Of a stretch of 64,000 nt of DNA, positions 52,042 through 61,250 are shown one piece after another (the stretch's first letter is position 1; each line of letters opens with the position of its first letter). The DNA lies in NCBI GenBank assembly GCA_025456345.1, contig JALOKU010000006.1:1-64000 (forward strand), given 5' to 3'. This DNA comes from Vicinamibacterales bacterium (GTDB lineage Bacteria; Acidobacteriota; Vicinamibacteria; Vicinamibacterales; JAKQTR01). The position numbers and the translations under genes are program-made. The notes beneath the pieces are model-generated. The model worked only from the letters and a program-made list of their open reading frames with translations, did not search any database and was not told the DNA's origin.

Positions 52042-53445
52042 CTAGAAACCGATCTGGAACATCGTCACCATCGTCCGGAGCGAGGAGGCGCCCGGCGCGG
52101 GCCCAAGCAGGGCGTCGTCGAGGGTTTCACTGATGACGTTGAACCGCAGTTTTGCCCAGCGGTTCACGTACCAGTTCACGCCAAGCGTCCATGCGCTGTC
52201 GGCGTTGCCGGCGATGTGGGCCGCTCGCGGGCTGCGCGACGGCGGCTCGGCGGGGGCCCCGGCGCTCTCGAAGCTCAGCCTTTCGTAGCGCGCGGCCACC
52301 TCGATGGCGCCAAACCCGCCCTGCAGGAGCGGGCGCTTCGGATTGACGCCGCCGTCACGGTTCTCGCCGGTGATGACCCAGGTGCCGGCGACGTACCAGC
52401 CGCGGCCTTCGATCTCGGGCAGGTCGGGGTCGACTTGCGTCTCGTTCCCGACGCCTTGCCCCTCCCGCGCGTCCCGCGACACGATGTACTCGGCGGCCAG
52501 GAAGGCCGGGCCAATCGCCCAGCTGACCTCGAGGCCGAGCCGGGTTCGCGGGCCCTTGGTGTAGTACTGCCGGTCGAAGAACTCCCCGCCGAAGACCGTG
52601 TCGCCCTGCAGGTGGTTCCGGCCTTCGGGCACGAGGGCGTGGGTGTAGGCGCCGCCGACTTCGAGATTGTTGTACCTGCCCGGCAGCGACGTGAGGCGCA
52701 AGGGCGCCACCGTCGCCCGGGCCGCCCACGATCGGCCCTGCTCCTGCGGCTGCTCGCCGGGCACCATGTCCATGGATTCGAGATCCGGCGGCTGGTCGCC
52801 GTCGTCTTCGAACATGCCCACCGCGTAGCGGATCACGCGTTTGAAGGGGCGTCCGTGAGCCATGACGCCGACCGAGCGCCCCGGCGTGAGCGCGTCGCTC
52901 ACGCGCGACCGGTACACGAAATCAAGGGTCCGCGGCCCCGTGAGCCGCTCGTAGCCGAACGGGATTTTGAACTTCCCGCCCTGGATTTGCGCGTACGCGA
53001 GCGGCCGCACGTTGACGTACAGGTCGCGCCACACACCGTCGGGTTCCCACCCGTAGGTGGCCTCGTACTCGACGTACTGGGTGACCGATCCCTGGACGCC
53101 GAGCCGGCGCCGGCCCCATTCGAAGGATGTCCCATCGCCGGTGTCGTCGGGATCGTGGGACTCCACGGCGCCTTCCAGAAGGGCCTTCCCGTCGAGCTGG
53201 AACCAGTCGCCGTAGCGGAGGCTCGGGCGGTTGTCCCACACGAAGCCGTCCTTCTTGGCGGCGGGGGGGGAGGGCCGCGTGTCGCCGATGCTGCTCACCG
53301 AGACCGGCTGGAGGCGGGGCCAGGAGCCGGGCGCGGGCTGGAGGCCGAAGCCGGGTGCCGGGAAGGCGCCGCTCTGGGCCGCCGCCGGCGCTGCGCTGAA
53401 CAGCGCGGCCACAAGGGCGCCGATGACCGCGTACGAGGCCCGCAT
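52042..53445 (-). CDS. Phosphate-selective porin O/P family outer membrane protein
   Basis: 467 residues from ATG 53445; the GGAGGGCC needed for translation lies inside an upstream ATG frame, so the shorter start is better. Signal peptide 1-24. The barrel region has family features: WFQLDGKALLEGAVESHDPD, RRRLGVQGSVTQYVEYEATY, KIPFGYERLTGPRTLDFVYR and a C-terminal MVTMFQIGF with a terminal Phe for outer-membrane insertion. It would pass phosphate, polyphosphate or other anions. The operon context (STAS-DUF4956, CotH, Ppx) supports a phosphate role. Confidence 0.88.
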   Translation of the reverse strand: MRASYAVIGALVAALFSAAPAAAQSGAFPAPGFGLQPAPGSWPRLQPVSVSSIGDTRPSPPAAKKDGFVWDNRPSLRYGDWFQLDGKALLEGAVESHDPDDTGDGTSFEWGRRRLGVQGSVTQYVEYEATYGWEPDGVWRDLYVNVRPLAYAQIQGGKFKIPFGYERLTGPRTLDFVYRSRVSDALTPGRSVGVMAHGRPFKRVIRYAVGMFEDDGDQPPDLESMDMVPGEQPQEQGRSWAARATVAPLRLTSLPGRYNNLEVGGAYTHALVPEGRNHLQGDTVFGGEFFDRQYYTKGPRTRLGLEVSWAIGPAFLAAEYIVSRDAREGQGVGNETQVDPDLPEIEGRGWYVAGTWVITGENRDGGVNPKRPLLQGGFGAIEVAARYERLSFESAGAPAEPPSRSPRAAHIAGNADSAWTLGVNWYVNRWAKLRFNVISETLDDALLGPAPGASSLRTMVTMFQIGF

Positions 53446-53482
53446 GTCGAGGCCCTCCATCGCGAGGCGACCGGCCCGGGAA

Positions 53483-54598
53483 TCACTCGCTCTTCCGCGG
53501 CAACTCCCAGGAGACCGACTGGACGCTTGCCTTGCCGCCCGCCATCAGCTGCTCGCTCAGGTTCTCGAGCGACTGATCGGCGTCGAGCAATGTGTAGTAC
53601 CGCACCGACAGCGACTTGCCCTGAGACACCTCGCGCGGCTCGAAGATCACGTGGTTCCGGGCGAAGACGCCCTGGACGTGGGCCGTCGGGAACTCGCGCC
53701 CTTCGGCTTCGACTTCGGCCATCATCGCGCGCGGGCGCTTGGCACCGAGGCGGTTCAACAGTACCAGACAGAGGCACAGGAAGAGGGTGCCGAGGCCGGC
53801 GACCCCAAACAGGCCGACGCCGGCCGACATCCCCAGCCCCATCAGCAGGAACAGGATCGTGATGTCCTTGGGATCCTCGACCGGCGTCCGGAACCGGATG
53901 ATGCTCGCCGCTCCGGCGATGCCAAACGCCCGCGCGATGCTCCCGCCGATGATGATCATCATCAGCGCGCCGGAGACGCAGAGCAGCACCTGTGCCTGCT
54001 CCATCGCCTGCGTCTGCGGCCGCTCCCGGCGGTACCGGCGATGCACGGAGGTGACAATCACGCCGATGGCCGTGGCGAGCACCAGCTTCGCCAGCTCGAC
54101 AAACGGCTGCCACCATTCAAGGCGTTCGGCGTCCGCCGCCGTGGGAACTCCGGGCAGCTGCTGGCCCGGCCCCGACAGGACGGGCAGGAGCCACGCGCCG
54201 GCCAAGGCCAGCACGACCAGCACCAGGGCGCCGACCGCGAACGGGGCGGAACCGCGCCAGTCCCGCCGCTTCGTGACGGCCAGCTCGAGGCGGTCGTAAA
54301 TCGTGAAGACGGTATCGAGCTGAGCGACGTGAAGCGTCGCGAGCACGCCAGGCGTCGGGGCCACCAGCTTGAAGCTGCCTTCCAGGCGTTGCGCCGACGT
54401 CAGCCCCCGCACCAGGGCCCGGATGCCCGCGCTGTCCACGTTGGTGACGTCCCGAAGATCGGCGACGAGGTGGCGGTACCCGGACTTGTAGATGGCCTGG
54501 ATGCTGGATTCGAACTCTTCGGCCGATCCGCCCGCCACGAGCGGCCCGCTCGGCGACAGGATGAGCGCGTCTCCCTCGGCCCTGGTGGGAACTGGCAT
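53483..54598 (-). CDS. STAS domain fused to DUF4956 membrane domain
   Basis: 371 residues. The N-terminal STAS domain (about 5-105) has ADLRDVTNVDSAGIRALVRG, with the Ser that is phosphorylated in anti-sigma-factor antagonists. After a first helix (about 118-140), DUF4956 follows (about 165-370) with four helices and FGIAGAASIIRFRTPVEDPK, the domain's core signature, then a soluble C-terminus. DUF4956 proteins accompany VTC-type polyphosphate polymerases and CotH; a STAS partner is unusual. It leads the operon with porin, CotH and Ppx. It could sense a phosphorylation signal and control a membrane polyphosphate function. Confidence 0.85.
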   Translation of the reverse strand: MPVPTRAEGDALILSPSGPLVAGGSAEEFESSIQAIYKSGYRHLVADLRDVTNVDSAGIRALVRGLTSAQRLEGSFKLVAPTPGVLATLHVAQLDTVFTIYDRLELAVTKRRDWRGSAPFAVGALVLVVLALAGAWLLPVLSGPGQQLPGVPTAADAERLEWWQPFVELAKLVLATAIGVIVTSVHRRYRRERPQTQAMEQAQVLLCVSGALMMIIIGGSIARAFGIAGAASIIRFRTPVEDPKDITILFLLMGLGMSAGVGLFGVAGLGTLFLCLCLVLLNRLGAKRPRAMMAEVEAEGREFPTAHVQGVFARNHVIFEPREVSQGKSLSVRYYTLLDADQSLENLSEQLMAGGKASVQSVSWELPRKSE

Positions 54599-54739
54599 CC
54601 CGCACTCCCGTCCGTGCCTGAGCCCGTCTGGCCGGCGGCCAGACGGGCGGCACCCTGACTCCTAATGGGTATAGCGTAATAGGTGACCGAAAACTAGCAC
54701 AGGTGCCGACCGGGTGGCAATCGACGGTCCGTTTGCGCG

Positions 54740-54745
54740 TAGAAT
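54740..54745 (+). promoter_or_regulatory. -10 element of the metallophosphoesterase gene, predicted leaderless
   Basis: TAGAAT at 54740-54745, 7 bases before GTG 54753. No ribosome site fits and the -35 is weak. It lies in the 154-base gap to the divergent STAS-DUF4956 gene. Confidence 0.45.
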
Positions 54746-54752
54746 CTGCCGC

Positions 54753-55661
54753 GTGCGAGCCTCCGCCCGACTCCGCTCGCTCGCCAGGCTGGCGGCGGCC
54801 GCCGCCGTCGTCGTGTCCTCGGCCCGGTGCGGAGCAACGCCCGACCCCGGCACGGGGCCGACCCCGCCCGTCAACTCCAACGAGCCGGTGCTCGTCGGGG
54901 CCGGCGATATCGCGATGTGCCCGCTGGGCGCCCAGAGCGCCACGGCGCTGCTGCTCGACCAGATCGGAGGGACGGTCTTCACAACCGGTGACAACGTCTA
55001 CGAAGGGCCCACGCTGGCGAAGTACACCGAGTGCTACGGACCGGCATGGGGCCGGCACCTCGGCCGCACGCGACCGTCCCCCGGCAACCACGACTACGAT
55101 CCACCCGGGCCCGCGGCGTACTTCACCTATTTCGGCGTAGCGGCTGGCGACGCGGGGCTCGGGTACTACAGCTACGACATCGCCACGTGGCACGTCATCT
55201 CGCTGAACAGCATGGTGGGGATGCGGCCAGGATCGGACCAGCATGCCTGGCTGCAGTCCGATCTGGCCGCCAACCCGGTGCGCTGCACGGTGGCGTACTT
55301 CCACCATCCGCTCTTCAGTTCGGCGCAGCACGGCCCGACCGCTGCCGTGCGCGACCTGTGGCGCCTGCTGTACGACAACGGCGTCGACGTCGTCCTTAAC
55401 GGGCACGATCACGTGTACGAGCGATTCGCGCCCCAGGACCCCAATGGCAAGGCCGACGCGGCGCGCGGCATCCGCCAGTTCACGGTGGGCACAGGCGGCG
55501 CAACGCTGTACGGTTTCGGGATACCGGCGCCGAACAGCGAGACCAGGGCCAGCGTGCACGGCGTCCTGAAGCTGTATCTGCAGGCGTCGGGCTATGCGTG
55601 GGAGTTCATCCCGGTGGCGGGCCAATCCTACAGGGACGGTGGCGCGGGTCCCTGCCATTGA
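54753..55661 (+). CDS. Secreted calcineurin-like metallophosphoesterase
   Basis: 302 residues from GTG 54753 (the longer reading from 54714 starts upstream of the -10). A short signal with a Cys near residue 27 is present. The motifs GAGDIAMC, TTGDNVYE, SPGNHDYD, YFHHPLF and LNGHDHVYERF are those of a purple-acid-phosphatase-like or alkaline-phosphatase-like esterase with two metals. It likely frees phosphate from organic phosphate outside the cytoplasmic membrane. It is divergent from the STAS-DUF4956 operon and followed by the CHAD gene. Confidence 0.86.
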   Translation: MRASARLRSLARLAAAAAVVVSSARCGATPDPGTGPTPPVNSNEPVLVGAGDIAMCPLGAQSATALLLDQIGGTVFTTGDNVYEGPTLAKYTECYGPAWGRHLGRTRPSPGNHDYDPPGPAAYFTYFGVAAGDAGLGYYSYDIATWHVISLNSMVGMRPGSDQHAWLQSDLAANPVRCTVAYFHHPLFSSAQHGPTAAVRDLWRLLYDNGVDVVLNGHDHVYERFAPQDPNGKADAARGIRQFTVGTGGATLYGFGIPAPNSETRASVHGVLKLYLQASGYAWEFIPVAGQSYRDGGAGPCH

Positions 55662-55707
55662 TCCGCACACCGGGTCCGGTTCTGATCCGCCCGGGCCTGC
55701 GTCCGCG

Positions 55708-55713
55708 TACAAT
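55708..55713 (+). promoter_or_regulatory. -10 element of the CHAD-sixA unit, predicted leaderless
   Basis: TACAAT at 55708-55713, 6 bases before ATG 55720. There is no ribosome site. No good -35 is seen at 16-19 bases. Confidence 0.45.
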
Positions 55714-55719
55714 CTGGAC

Positions 55720-56667
55720 ATGCGGACGCTCGCCCATCCTCGCACGCTCGCCCGGCGTCCCGTGCGCGCGCTGCTCGCCCAGTGGCCGCGGGCCGTGGCC
55801 GGCGAGGTCGAGGGCATCCACCAGGCGAGAGTGGCGAGCCGGAGGCTCCGCGAACTGGTGCCGGCCGTGGCGCGTGCCGCCGACGCGAGGGAAGCCCGCG
55901 CGCTCCGGCGCGGGTTCCGCGCCGTGACCCGGCTGCTCGGGCGGAGCCGCGAACTCGACGTGGCCCTGGAGACGCTGCAGGCGATTGAGGCACGCGCGCC
56001 GGACCGCGCCGTGGCGGTGGCGGCTGTGCGTGCCCACGTCGCGCGCGAACGGGCCGAGGCCGGGCAGGAGGTGCGCGCCCACCGCGCGGGCGCCGGCGTG
56101 GACGACCTGGCGGCCGGCGCGCTCGCGCTTGCCGGGCGAAGCGAGTCTCCCGCCGCGATCCGCGCGTGTGCGCGCCGCGTGGCGGCCCGCCTGGGCAGGC
56201 GGGCCACGGAACTCGAACACGCCGTGGTCGGCGCCGGCTTCATCTTCGCGCCGGGACCGCTGCACGGCGTGCGGATCGCGTTGAAGAAGTTCCGCTATGC
56301 GCTCGAGGTGGCGGAGCGGCTGGGGCGGTTCAGGCTGGCCGGGTCCATGCGGCGGCTGAAACACCTGCAGGACCTGCTCGGCGACCTGCACGACCTGCAG
56401 GTGCTCGGCGGGATGGCTCGCGACGTGATGGTGCAGGCGCGCGCGTCGCGGCGTGCCGGACTCGAGTCGCTCGTCGGCGGCATCGACGACGAGATACGCG
56501 CGCTGCACAGCCAGTTCCTCGCCGAGCGCGAGAGCATCGTCGCCCTGCTCGCCCGTTCCACCGGCGTGCGGCGGGCCCTGGTCAGCCTGCCGCCGCCGAA
56601 CCAGCCTGCGCCGCGGTGGTCGCCGGTGCGGGCCCGTGCCCTGTCCCCGACCTTGGAGGATCGCTGA
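55720..56667 (+). CDS. CHAD-domain protein (polyphosphate-binding fold)
   Basis: 315 residues from ATG 55720. Two helical halves show the family histidine/arginine signatures: VEGIHQARVASRRLRELVPA (about 29-48) and LHGVRIALKKFRYALEVAER, followed by LKHLQDLLGDLHDLQVL. The CHAD surface is strongly basic and binds polyphosphate in characterised members. There is no CYTH/thiamine-triphosphatase domain attached. The stop overlaps the start of sixA (TGATG), so both are made together. Confidence 0.9.
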   Translation: MRTLAHPRTLARRPVRALLAQWPRAVAGEVEGIHQARVASRRLRELVPAVARAADAREARALRRGFRAVTRLLGRSRELDVALETLQAIEARAPDRAVAVAAVRAHVARERAEAGQEVRAHRAGAGVDDLAAGALALAGRSESPAAIRACARRVAARLGRRATELEHAVVGAGFIFAPGPLHGVRIALKKFRYALEVAERLGRFRLAGSMRRLKHLQDLLGDLHDLQVLGGMARDVMVQARASRRAGLESLVGGIDDEIRALHSQFLAERESIVALLARSTGVRRALVSLPPPNQPAPRWSPVRARALSPTLEDR

Positions 56668-57170
56668 TGGCTTCGTACCTGATCTACCTGGTGCGTCATG
56701 GCGTGGCCGCCGAACAGGGCCCCGAATTCCCGAATGACGATGATCGCCCGCTCACCAGCGAGGGGATCGAGCGCCTGCGGGTGGAGGTGCTGGGGTTGCG
56801 TGAACTGCAGGTGCGCCTCGACCGCGTGCTGACAAGCCCGCTCGTCCGCGCGGGGCAGACGGCGGAGATCCTCGCGGCAGGTGTCGGGTGCCCGGCCCCG
56901 ATGGTCACCGTCGACGCGCTGCGTCCCGGAGGGCGCTACGACGCGCTGATGGCGGCGCTGGGACGCCTCGGCAACGACCGCGCCGTCGCGCTGGTCGGCC
57001 ACATGCCGTCGATCGGCGAGATCGCCGCCAGGCTGATCGGGGCGAAGCAGCCCCTGGCCTTCAAGAAGGGCGGGATCTGCTGCGTCGAGACCGACGGGCT
57101 GCCGCCCGCCGGGGACGGCCAGCTGCGGTGGTTCCTGCCGCCGCGCGCGTTGCGCGCGCTCGGGCACTAG
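56667..57170 (+). CDS. sixA: Phosphohistidine phosphatase SixA
   Basis: 167 residues from ATG 56667. The histidine-phosphatase signature LIYLVRHGVAAEQGPEFPND opens the protein, with the phospho-accepting His in RHG; LTSPLVRAGQTAEIL and LVGHMPSIGEIAARL give the second His. SixA proteins remove phosphate from histidine of phosphotransferase proteins. Here it is coupled to the CHAD gene, hinting at phosphate or polyphosphate signalling. The TAG stop lies inside the left arm of an inverted repeat. Confidence 0.92.
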   Translation: MASYLIYLVRHGVAAEQGPEFPNDDDRPLTSEGIERLRVEVLGLRELQVRLDRVLTSPLVRAGQTAEILAAGVGCPAPMVTVDALRPGGRYDALMAALGRLGNDRAVALVGHMPSIGEIAARLIGAKQPLAFKKGGICCVETDGLPPAGDGQLRWFLPPRALRALGH

Positions 57171-57332
57171 TGTCCCGAGTCAGAGATTCGCCGACATATT
57201 CCGGGCGGGGCATCCCGCCTCGCGGCGTTGCTCTTCCCTCGCATATTCCCGATATTCTCGGTCATCGCGCCTGGCGATCCGGGCGCCGCGCTCCGGACTA
57301 TGTGTCACCGAACCTCTGACTCGGGACACTAG
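57167..57332. repeat. 166-base MITE-like element with 19-base terminal inverted repeats
   Basis: CTAGTGTCCCGAGTCAGAG at 57167-57185 is the exact reverse complement of 57314-57332. The interior has no gene. It lies between the stop of sixA, which it overlaps, and the stop of convergent glgC at 57354. It resembles a dispersed miniature transposable or palindromic element; no transposase is in the window. Confidence 0.85.
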
Positions 57333-57353
57333 CCCCGGACCGCGTGACGGACC

Positions 57354-58622
57354 CTAGACGATCGTGCCGTCGGGCACCACCGCGCCCTTCGGCACGATGA
57401 TGATGCCGCTGCGGATGTAGTAGTTCTCGCCGTCCGCTTCCTGTACGCCGCGCTCGTTCACCAGGCGCACCCCGCGGCCGATCCGGGCGTTCTTGTCGAC
57501 GATCACCCTGTCGAGCGTCGAGTCCATGCCGATCCCGAGCGGCACGGAACGGTCGCCTTCCGACTCCTCGTCGACGTCGTAGTAGTCGGCGCCGAGCAGC
57601 ACCGACCGCCTGACGGTGGTGCGCTCGTCGATGCGCGTCCTGATGCCGACAATCGACGTCTCCACCCGGCAGCGGTTGATGTAGCTGCCTTCGGCCACCA
57701 TCGAATAGCTGACGGAGCTGTCGATGAAGCGCGACGCGGGAAGGAACCGGGGCCGCGTGAAGATCGGGTGCTTCGGATCGTAGAACCGGAACGGCGGATG
57801 GTCGCGCGTCAACAGCATGTTCGCGTCGTAGAACGAATCCACCGTCCCGACGTCCGCCCAGTACCCGTTGTAGAGGTAGGCGTTCACGCGGTGCTGGCCG
57901 AGCGCGGCCGGGATGATCTCGCGGCCGAAGTCGGTGGCGTCGGCCTTGGCGAGGACGTCGAGCAGGACGTCGCGGGAAAAGACGTAGATGCCCATCGAGG
58001 CCACGAACGGCTTCTCGTCCGAATGCCCGGCGAAGGCCGATCCGTCCGGGATGCTCCGGCCGATCTTCGCGAGGCGCTCCGCGTCGGGCTTCTCCTCGAA
58101 TCCGGCGATCTGCCCCTGTCGATCGAAGAGGAAGATGCCCATTTCCGACGCCGACGAGGTCGGGACCGGCTGTGCGGCGATGGTGATGTCGGCGTTGCGT
58201 TCGACGTGTGAGTCGATCACCTCCGCGAAGTCCATCCGATAGAGGTGGTCGCCGGCGAGGACGAGGAAGTAGTCCGCGCGGTAGCCGGAGAAGTGGCGCG
58301 CGGCCTGGCGTACCGCGTCGGCCGTGCCCTGGAACCAGTTGGGGTTGTCGGGCGTCTGCTCGGCGGCGAGGATGTCCACGAACCCGCCCGAGAACAGGTC
58401 CATCCGGTACGTCTGCGAGACGTGCCGGTTGAGCGAGGCCGAGTTGAACTGCGTGAGGATGAACATCCGGCGCAGCCCGGCGTGCAGACAGTTGCTGATC
58501 GGGATGTCAATCAGCCTGTACTTGCCGCCAATCGGCACCGCGGGTTTGGAGCGCATGAGCGTGAGCGGGAAGAGCCGGTTCCCGCGTCCGCCCCCGAGAA
58601 TGATGGCGAGGACGTCCTGCAT
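57354..58622 (-). CDS. glgC: Glucose-1-phosphate adenylyltransferase
   Basis: 422 residues from ATG 58622. The nucleotidyltransferase start [20 protein letters not shown] and [28 protein letters not shown] (catalytic Asp), GFEEKPDAE and [16 protein letters not shown] are the classic ADP-glucose pyrophosphorylase blocks. A C-terminal left-handed beta-helix follows. It makes ADP-glucose for glycogen synthesis from glucose-1-phosphate and ATP. TACCCT ends 7 bases before the start codon with TTGCGG 17 bases upstream, suggesting a short or absent leader. Confidence 0.95.
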   Translation of the reverse strand: MQDVLAIILGGGRGNRLFPLTLMRSKPAVPIGGKYRLIDIPISNCLHAGLRRMFILTQFNSASLNRHVSQTYRMDLFSGGFVDILAAEQTPDNPNWFQGTADAVRQAARHFSGYRADYFLVLAGDHLYRMDFAEVIDSHVERNADITIAAQPVPTSSASEMGIFLFDRQGQIAGFEEKPDAERLAKIGRSIPDGSAFAGHSDEKPFVASMGIYVFSRDVLLDVLAKADATDFGREIIPAALGQHRVNAYLYNGYWADVGTVDSFYDANMLLTRDHPPFRFYDPKHPIFTRPRFLPASRFIDSSVSYSMVAEGSYINRCRVETSIVGIRTRIDERTTVRRSVLLGADYYDVDEESEGDRSVPLGIGMDSTLDRVIVDKNARIGRGVRLVNERGVQEADGENYYIRSGIIIVPKGAVVPDGTIV

Positions 58623-58735
58623 GGGCAATAGGGTAGGCGAACCGGCAGGCGGCCGCAAGCCGAAAGGGGTGTGCTGAAAGGGGTGTGCATGAACGGCGCG
58701 TGCCGGCGGGGGCGGCCTGGCGGCGGTGGGGCCGT

Positions 58736-60499
58736 CTACCGCACGGGAAGCGTCACGCTGAACAGGGCGCCTCCGGCCTTGCGGTTTTCCGCTTTCACGT
58801 CGCCGCCGAGGATTTCGACCAGGTGCTTCACGATGGAGAGCCCGAGTCCCGTCCCGCCCGACTCGCGCGAGCGCGCCTTGTCGACGCGATAGAAGCGCTC
58901 GAAGATCCTGGACAGGTCGGCCTCGGGGATGCCCGGGCCTTCGTCCCCCACCGTCAACACGAACGCCCCGCCTGCGCGCCGTGACGCGAGTGTGATCGTC
59001 GTTGACGGCGGCGCGTACGCGATGGCGTTCTCGACGAGATTGCGCAGCGCGTCGTGGAGCTTGGCGGTGTCGACCCGCAGGGTTCGTGCCGCCGGCTCGA
59101 TGTCGGTGACAACGCGCTGGCCCTTCGCCTCCAGGGCGCCTTCGAGTTCGGTCGTGACGTCGGCGAACAGCGTCTCGACGTCCGTCTGCGAGGACGCCAC
59201 CGGCTCCTGGCCGGCCTCGAGGCGCGCCAGCCGCAGCAGGTCCCGCACGAGCCGCTCCATGCGGTTCGCCTGGCGCGCGATGATCTCGAGGAAGCGGGCG
59301 GCCTCCTCGGGTTCCGGCGGCACGTCGTCCTGGAGCGCTTCGACGTAGCCCTGGATCGCCGTGAGCGGCGTGCGCAGTTCGTGCGAGACGTTGGCGACGA
59401 AGTCGCGTCTCATGCGATCGGCGTGGCGCAGGTCGGTGATGTCGTGCAGGACCAGCACGGCCCCCGGGGCGCCCTCGGTGGTCACCGGGGCCGCCCGCGC
59501 GACCACCGTGCGGTTCGGATCGCGCAGGGGCGAGAACTCGATGCCGTCGGGTGTCTGCCCGGCGAGGGCGCGCCCGAGCATCGCGCCGATGTCGGGGTGC
59601 CGCACCCCGTCCGTGTAGTGCCCGCCCGGCACCAGTCCGTCCGGCTGCGCCATGCGGCGGGCGGCGTCATTGGCGAGCATGACGCGGCCGTCGGGGTTGA
59701 CGACAACCACGCCCTCGAGCATGCCCGCCAGGATGGCTTCCATCCGCGCCCGGTCCAGGGACAGCTCCCGCATCCTCCGGCCCAGTTCGCGGGCCGTGTC
59801 GTCGAGGACGCGCGCCACCGTGCCGAGCTCGTCACCGCCCTGGTCCCGCGCCGGGGCCGAGAAGTCCCCGGCGGCGTACCGGCGCGCCACCGCGGCGATG
59901 GCGTCCACCCGCCGCGCGAGCAGCACCGAGGAGAGCCAGGCCAGGCCGAGGGCGCAGCCCAGCGCCACCGCCAGTGCCACCAGAAGGCTCCGGCGCACGG
60001 CGCGGAACTGCGCGTCGACATCCGTGAGCGGCAGCGCGAGCCGCACGATCTCCACATGCGGGTGTGCGACCGTCAGGGCGACATAAAGCAGATCCGTCTC
60101 CAGCGTCGCGCTGAAACGCCGGACGACGCCCATGCCGGTCTGCCGGGCCGCGATGACCTCCGGCCGCGTGCCGTGGTTGTCGAGCGTTTCGAGTGCGGCC
60201 AGATCCTCCGCGGAGTCGCCGACGACGCGGCCATCCGCGGCGATGAGGGTGACGCGCGCGGCGGTGAAGCCGCCGATCTCGTCGGCCTCTCGATCCAGGG
60301 CGGCGACCGAGCCGTCCGTCTGGCGCTCCCGGAGGAGCGCGGCGGCCAGCCGGGTCTCGGCGATGAGATTGCGCTCGATGGCCATGATGAGCTGGGCGCG
60401 CATCGGCATCGCGATGAGCACCGCGGCGAGCAGGAGCGCGACGGCCGACACGCCGAAGACCGCGAGCAGGGTGCGCCCGCGCAGCCCGCCGAAGGTCAT
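58736..60499 (-). CDS. phoR: PhoR-type sensor histidine kinase
   Basis: 587 residues from ATG 60499. Two membrane helices (about 10-32 and 168-190) flank a periplasmic sensor. A HAMP domain, a PAS domain (about 250-360) and HisKA follow, with His373 in NVSHELRTPLTAIQGYVEAL, then HATPase with NLVENAIAYAPP, DEGPGIP and GTGLGLSIVKH. The order and the start overlapping phoB by ATGA fit PhoR of the phosphate-starvation system. It autophosphorylates and phosphorylates PhoB. PAS and periplasmic portions are larger than in minimal PhoR. Confidence 0.9.
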   Translation of the reverse strand: MTFGGLRGRTLLAVFGVSAVALLLAAVLIAMPMRAQLIMAIERNLIAETRLAAALLRERQTDGSVAALDREADEIGGFTAARVTLIAADGRVVGDSAEDLAALETLDNHGTRPEVIAARQTGMGVVRRFSATLETDLLYVALTVAHPHVEIVRLALPLTDVDAQFRAVRRSLLVALAVALGCALGLAWLSSVLLARRVDAIAAVARRYAAGDFSAPARDQGGDELGTVARVLDDTARELGRRMRELSLDRARMEAILAGMLEGVVVVNPDGRVMLANDAARRMAQPDGLVPGGHYTDGVRHPDIGAMLGRALAGQTPDGIEFSPLRDPNRTVVARAAPVTTEGAPGAVLVLHDITDLRHADRMRRDFVANVSHELRTPLTAIQGYVEALQDDVPPEPEEAARFLEIIARQANRMERLVRDLLRLARLEAGQEPVASSQTDVETLFADVTTELEGALEAKGQRVVTDIEPAARTLRVDTAKLHDALRNLVENAIAYAPPSTTITLASRRAGGAFVLTVGDEGPGIPEADLSRIFERFYRVDKARSRESGGTGLGLSIVKHLVEILGGDVKAENRKAGGALFSVTLPVR

Positions 60500-61197
60500 C
60501 GCCGCTCGCCCCTCGGCGCTTCGATCAGGCGGTATCCGAACTGCTTGACGGTGTCGATCGCCGCGCCGAGCACCGGGATCTTCTCGCGCAGCCGGCGCAC
60601 GTGGACGTCCACGGTCCGCGTGCCGCCGGTGTAGCGGTAGCCCCAGACGTCCGTGAGGAGCAGGTCGCGCGAGAGGACGCGGCCGCGGTGCTGCATCAGG
60701 TATTCGAGGAGCAGGAACTCCTTGGCCGTCAGCCGCACGGGCTGGCCGGCGGCGGTCACCAGGTGCCGCTCCCGATCGAGTTCGATCGGGCCGAAGGACA
60801 GCACGGCGTTCCCGGACTCGGCCCACCGCTGGGCGCGCCGCAGCAGGGCCCCGACTCGCGCGACGAGCTCGCTCGGGCTGAAGGGCTTGGTGACGTAGTC
60901 GTCGGCGCCCAGCTCGAGGCCGACGATGCGGTCGGACTCCTCGCTGCGGGCGGTGAGCATGATGATCGGCAGCGCGCGCGTCTCGGGCGCGCGGCGCAGC
61001 GCGCGGCACACCTCGAGGCCGTCGATGCTGGGCAGCATGAGGTCGAGGATGACCAGATCCGGCACGCGGGCGCGCACGAACACCAGGGCCTCCCGGCCGT
61101 CTCCGAGCGCGTCGGTGACGTGCCCGGCGCGCGTCAGGTACCGCTGAAGCAGTTCGGCGATGTCGCGGTCGTCTTCGACAATCAGGATGTGGCTCAT
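60496..61197 (-). CDS. phoB: PhoB-type response regulator
   Basis: 233 residues. The receiver domain (1-120) has DD at 9-10, phospho-acceptor Asp52 in LVILDLMLPS, and KPFSPSEL. The OmpR/PhoB winged helix (about 140-230) ends in VWGYRYTGGTRTVDVHVRRL and GYRLIEAPRG. The length is typical. It would activate phosphate-acquisition genes; divergent DUF47-PiT genes and a PHO-box-like repeat lie just upstream. The operon order is phoB then phoR. Confidence 0.92.
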   Translation of the reverse strand: MSHILIVEDDRDIAELLQRYLTRAGHVTDALGDGREALVFVRARVPDLVILDLMLPSIDGLEVCRALRRAPETRALPIIMLTARSEESDRIVGLELGADDYVTKPFSPSELVARVGALLRRAQRWAESGNAVLSFGPIELDRERHLVTAAGQPVRLTAKEFLLLEYLMQHRGRVLSRDLLLTDVWGYRYTGGTRTVDVHVRRLREKIPVLGAAIDTVKQFGYRLIEAPRGERR

Positions 61198-61250
61198 TTG
61201 CCGGCCCCCTCGATCGTAGCCCAGCCGGGACGTGCGGCGAACAGGTTCGG

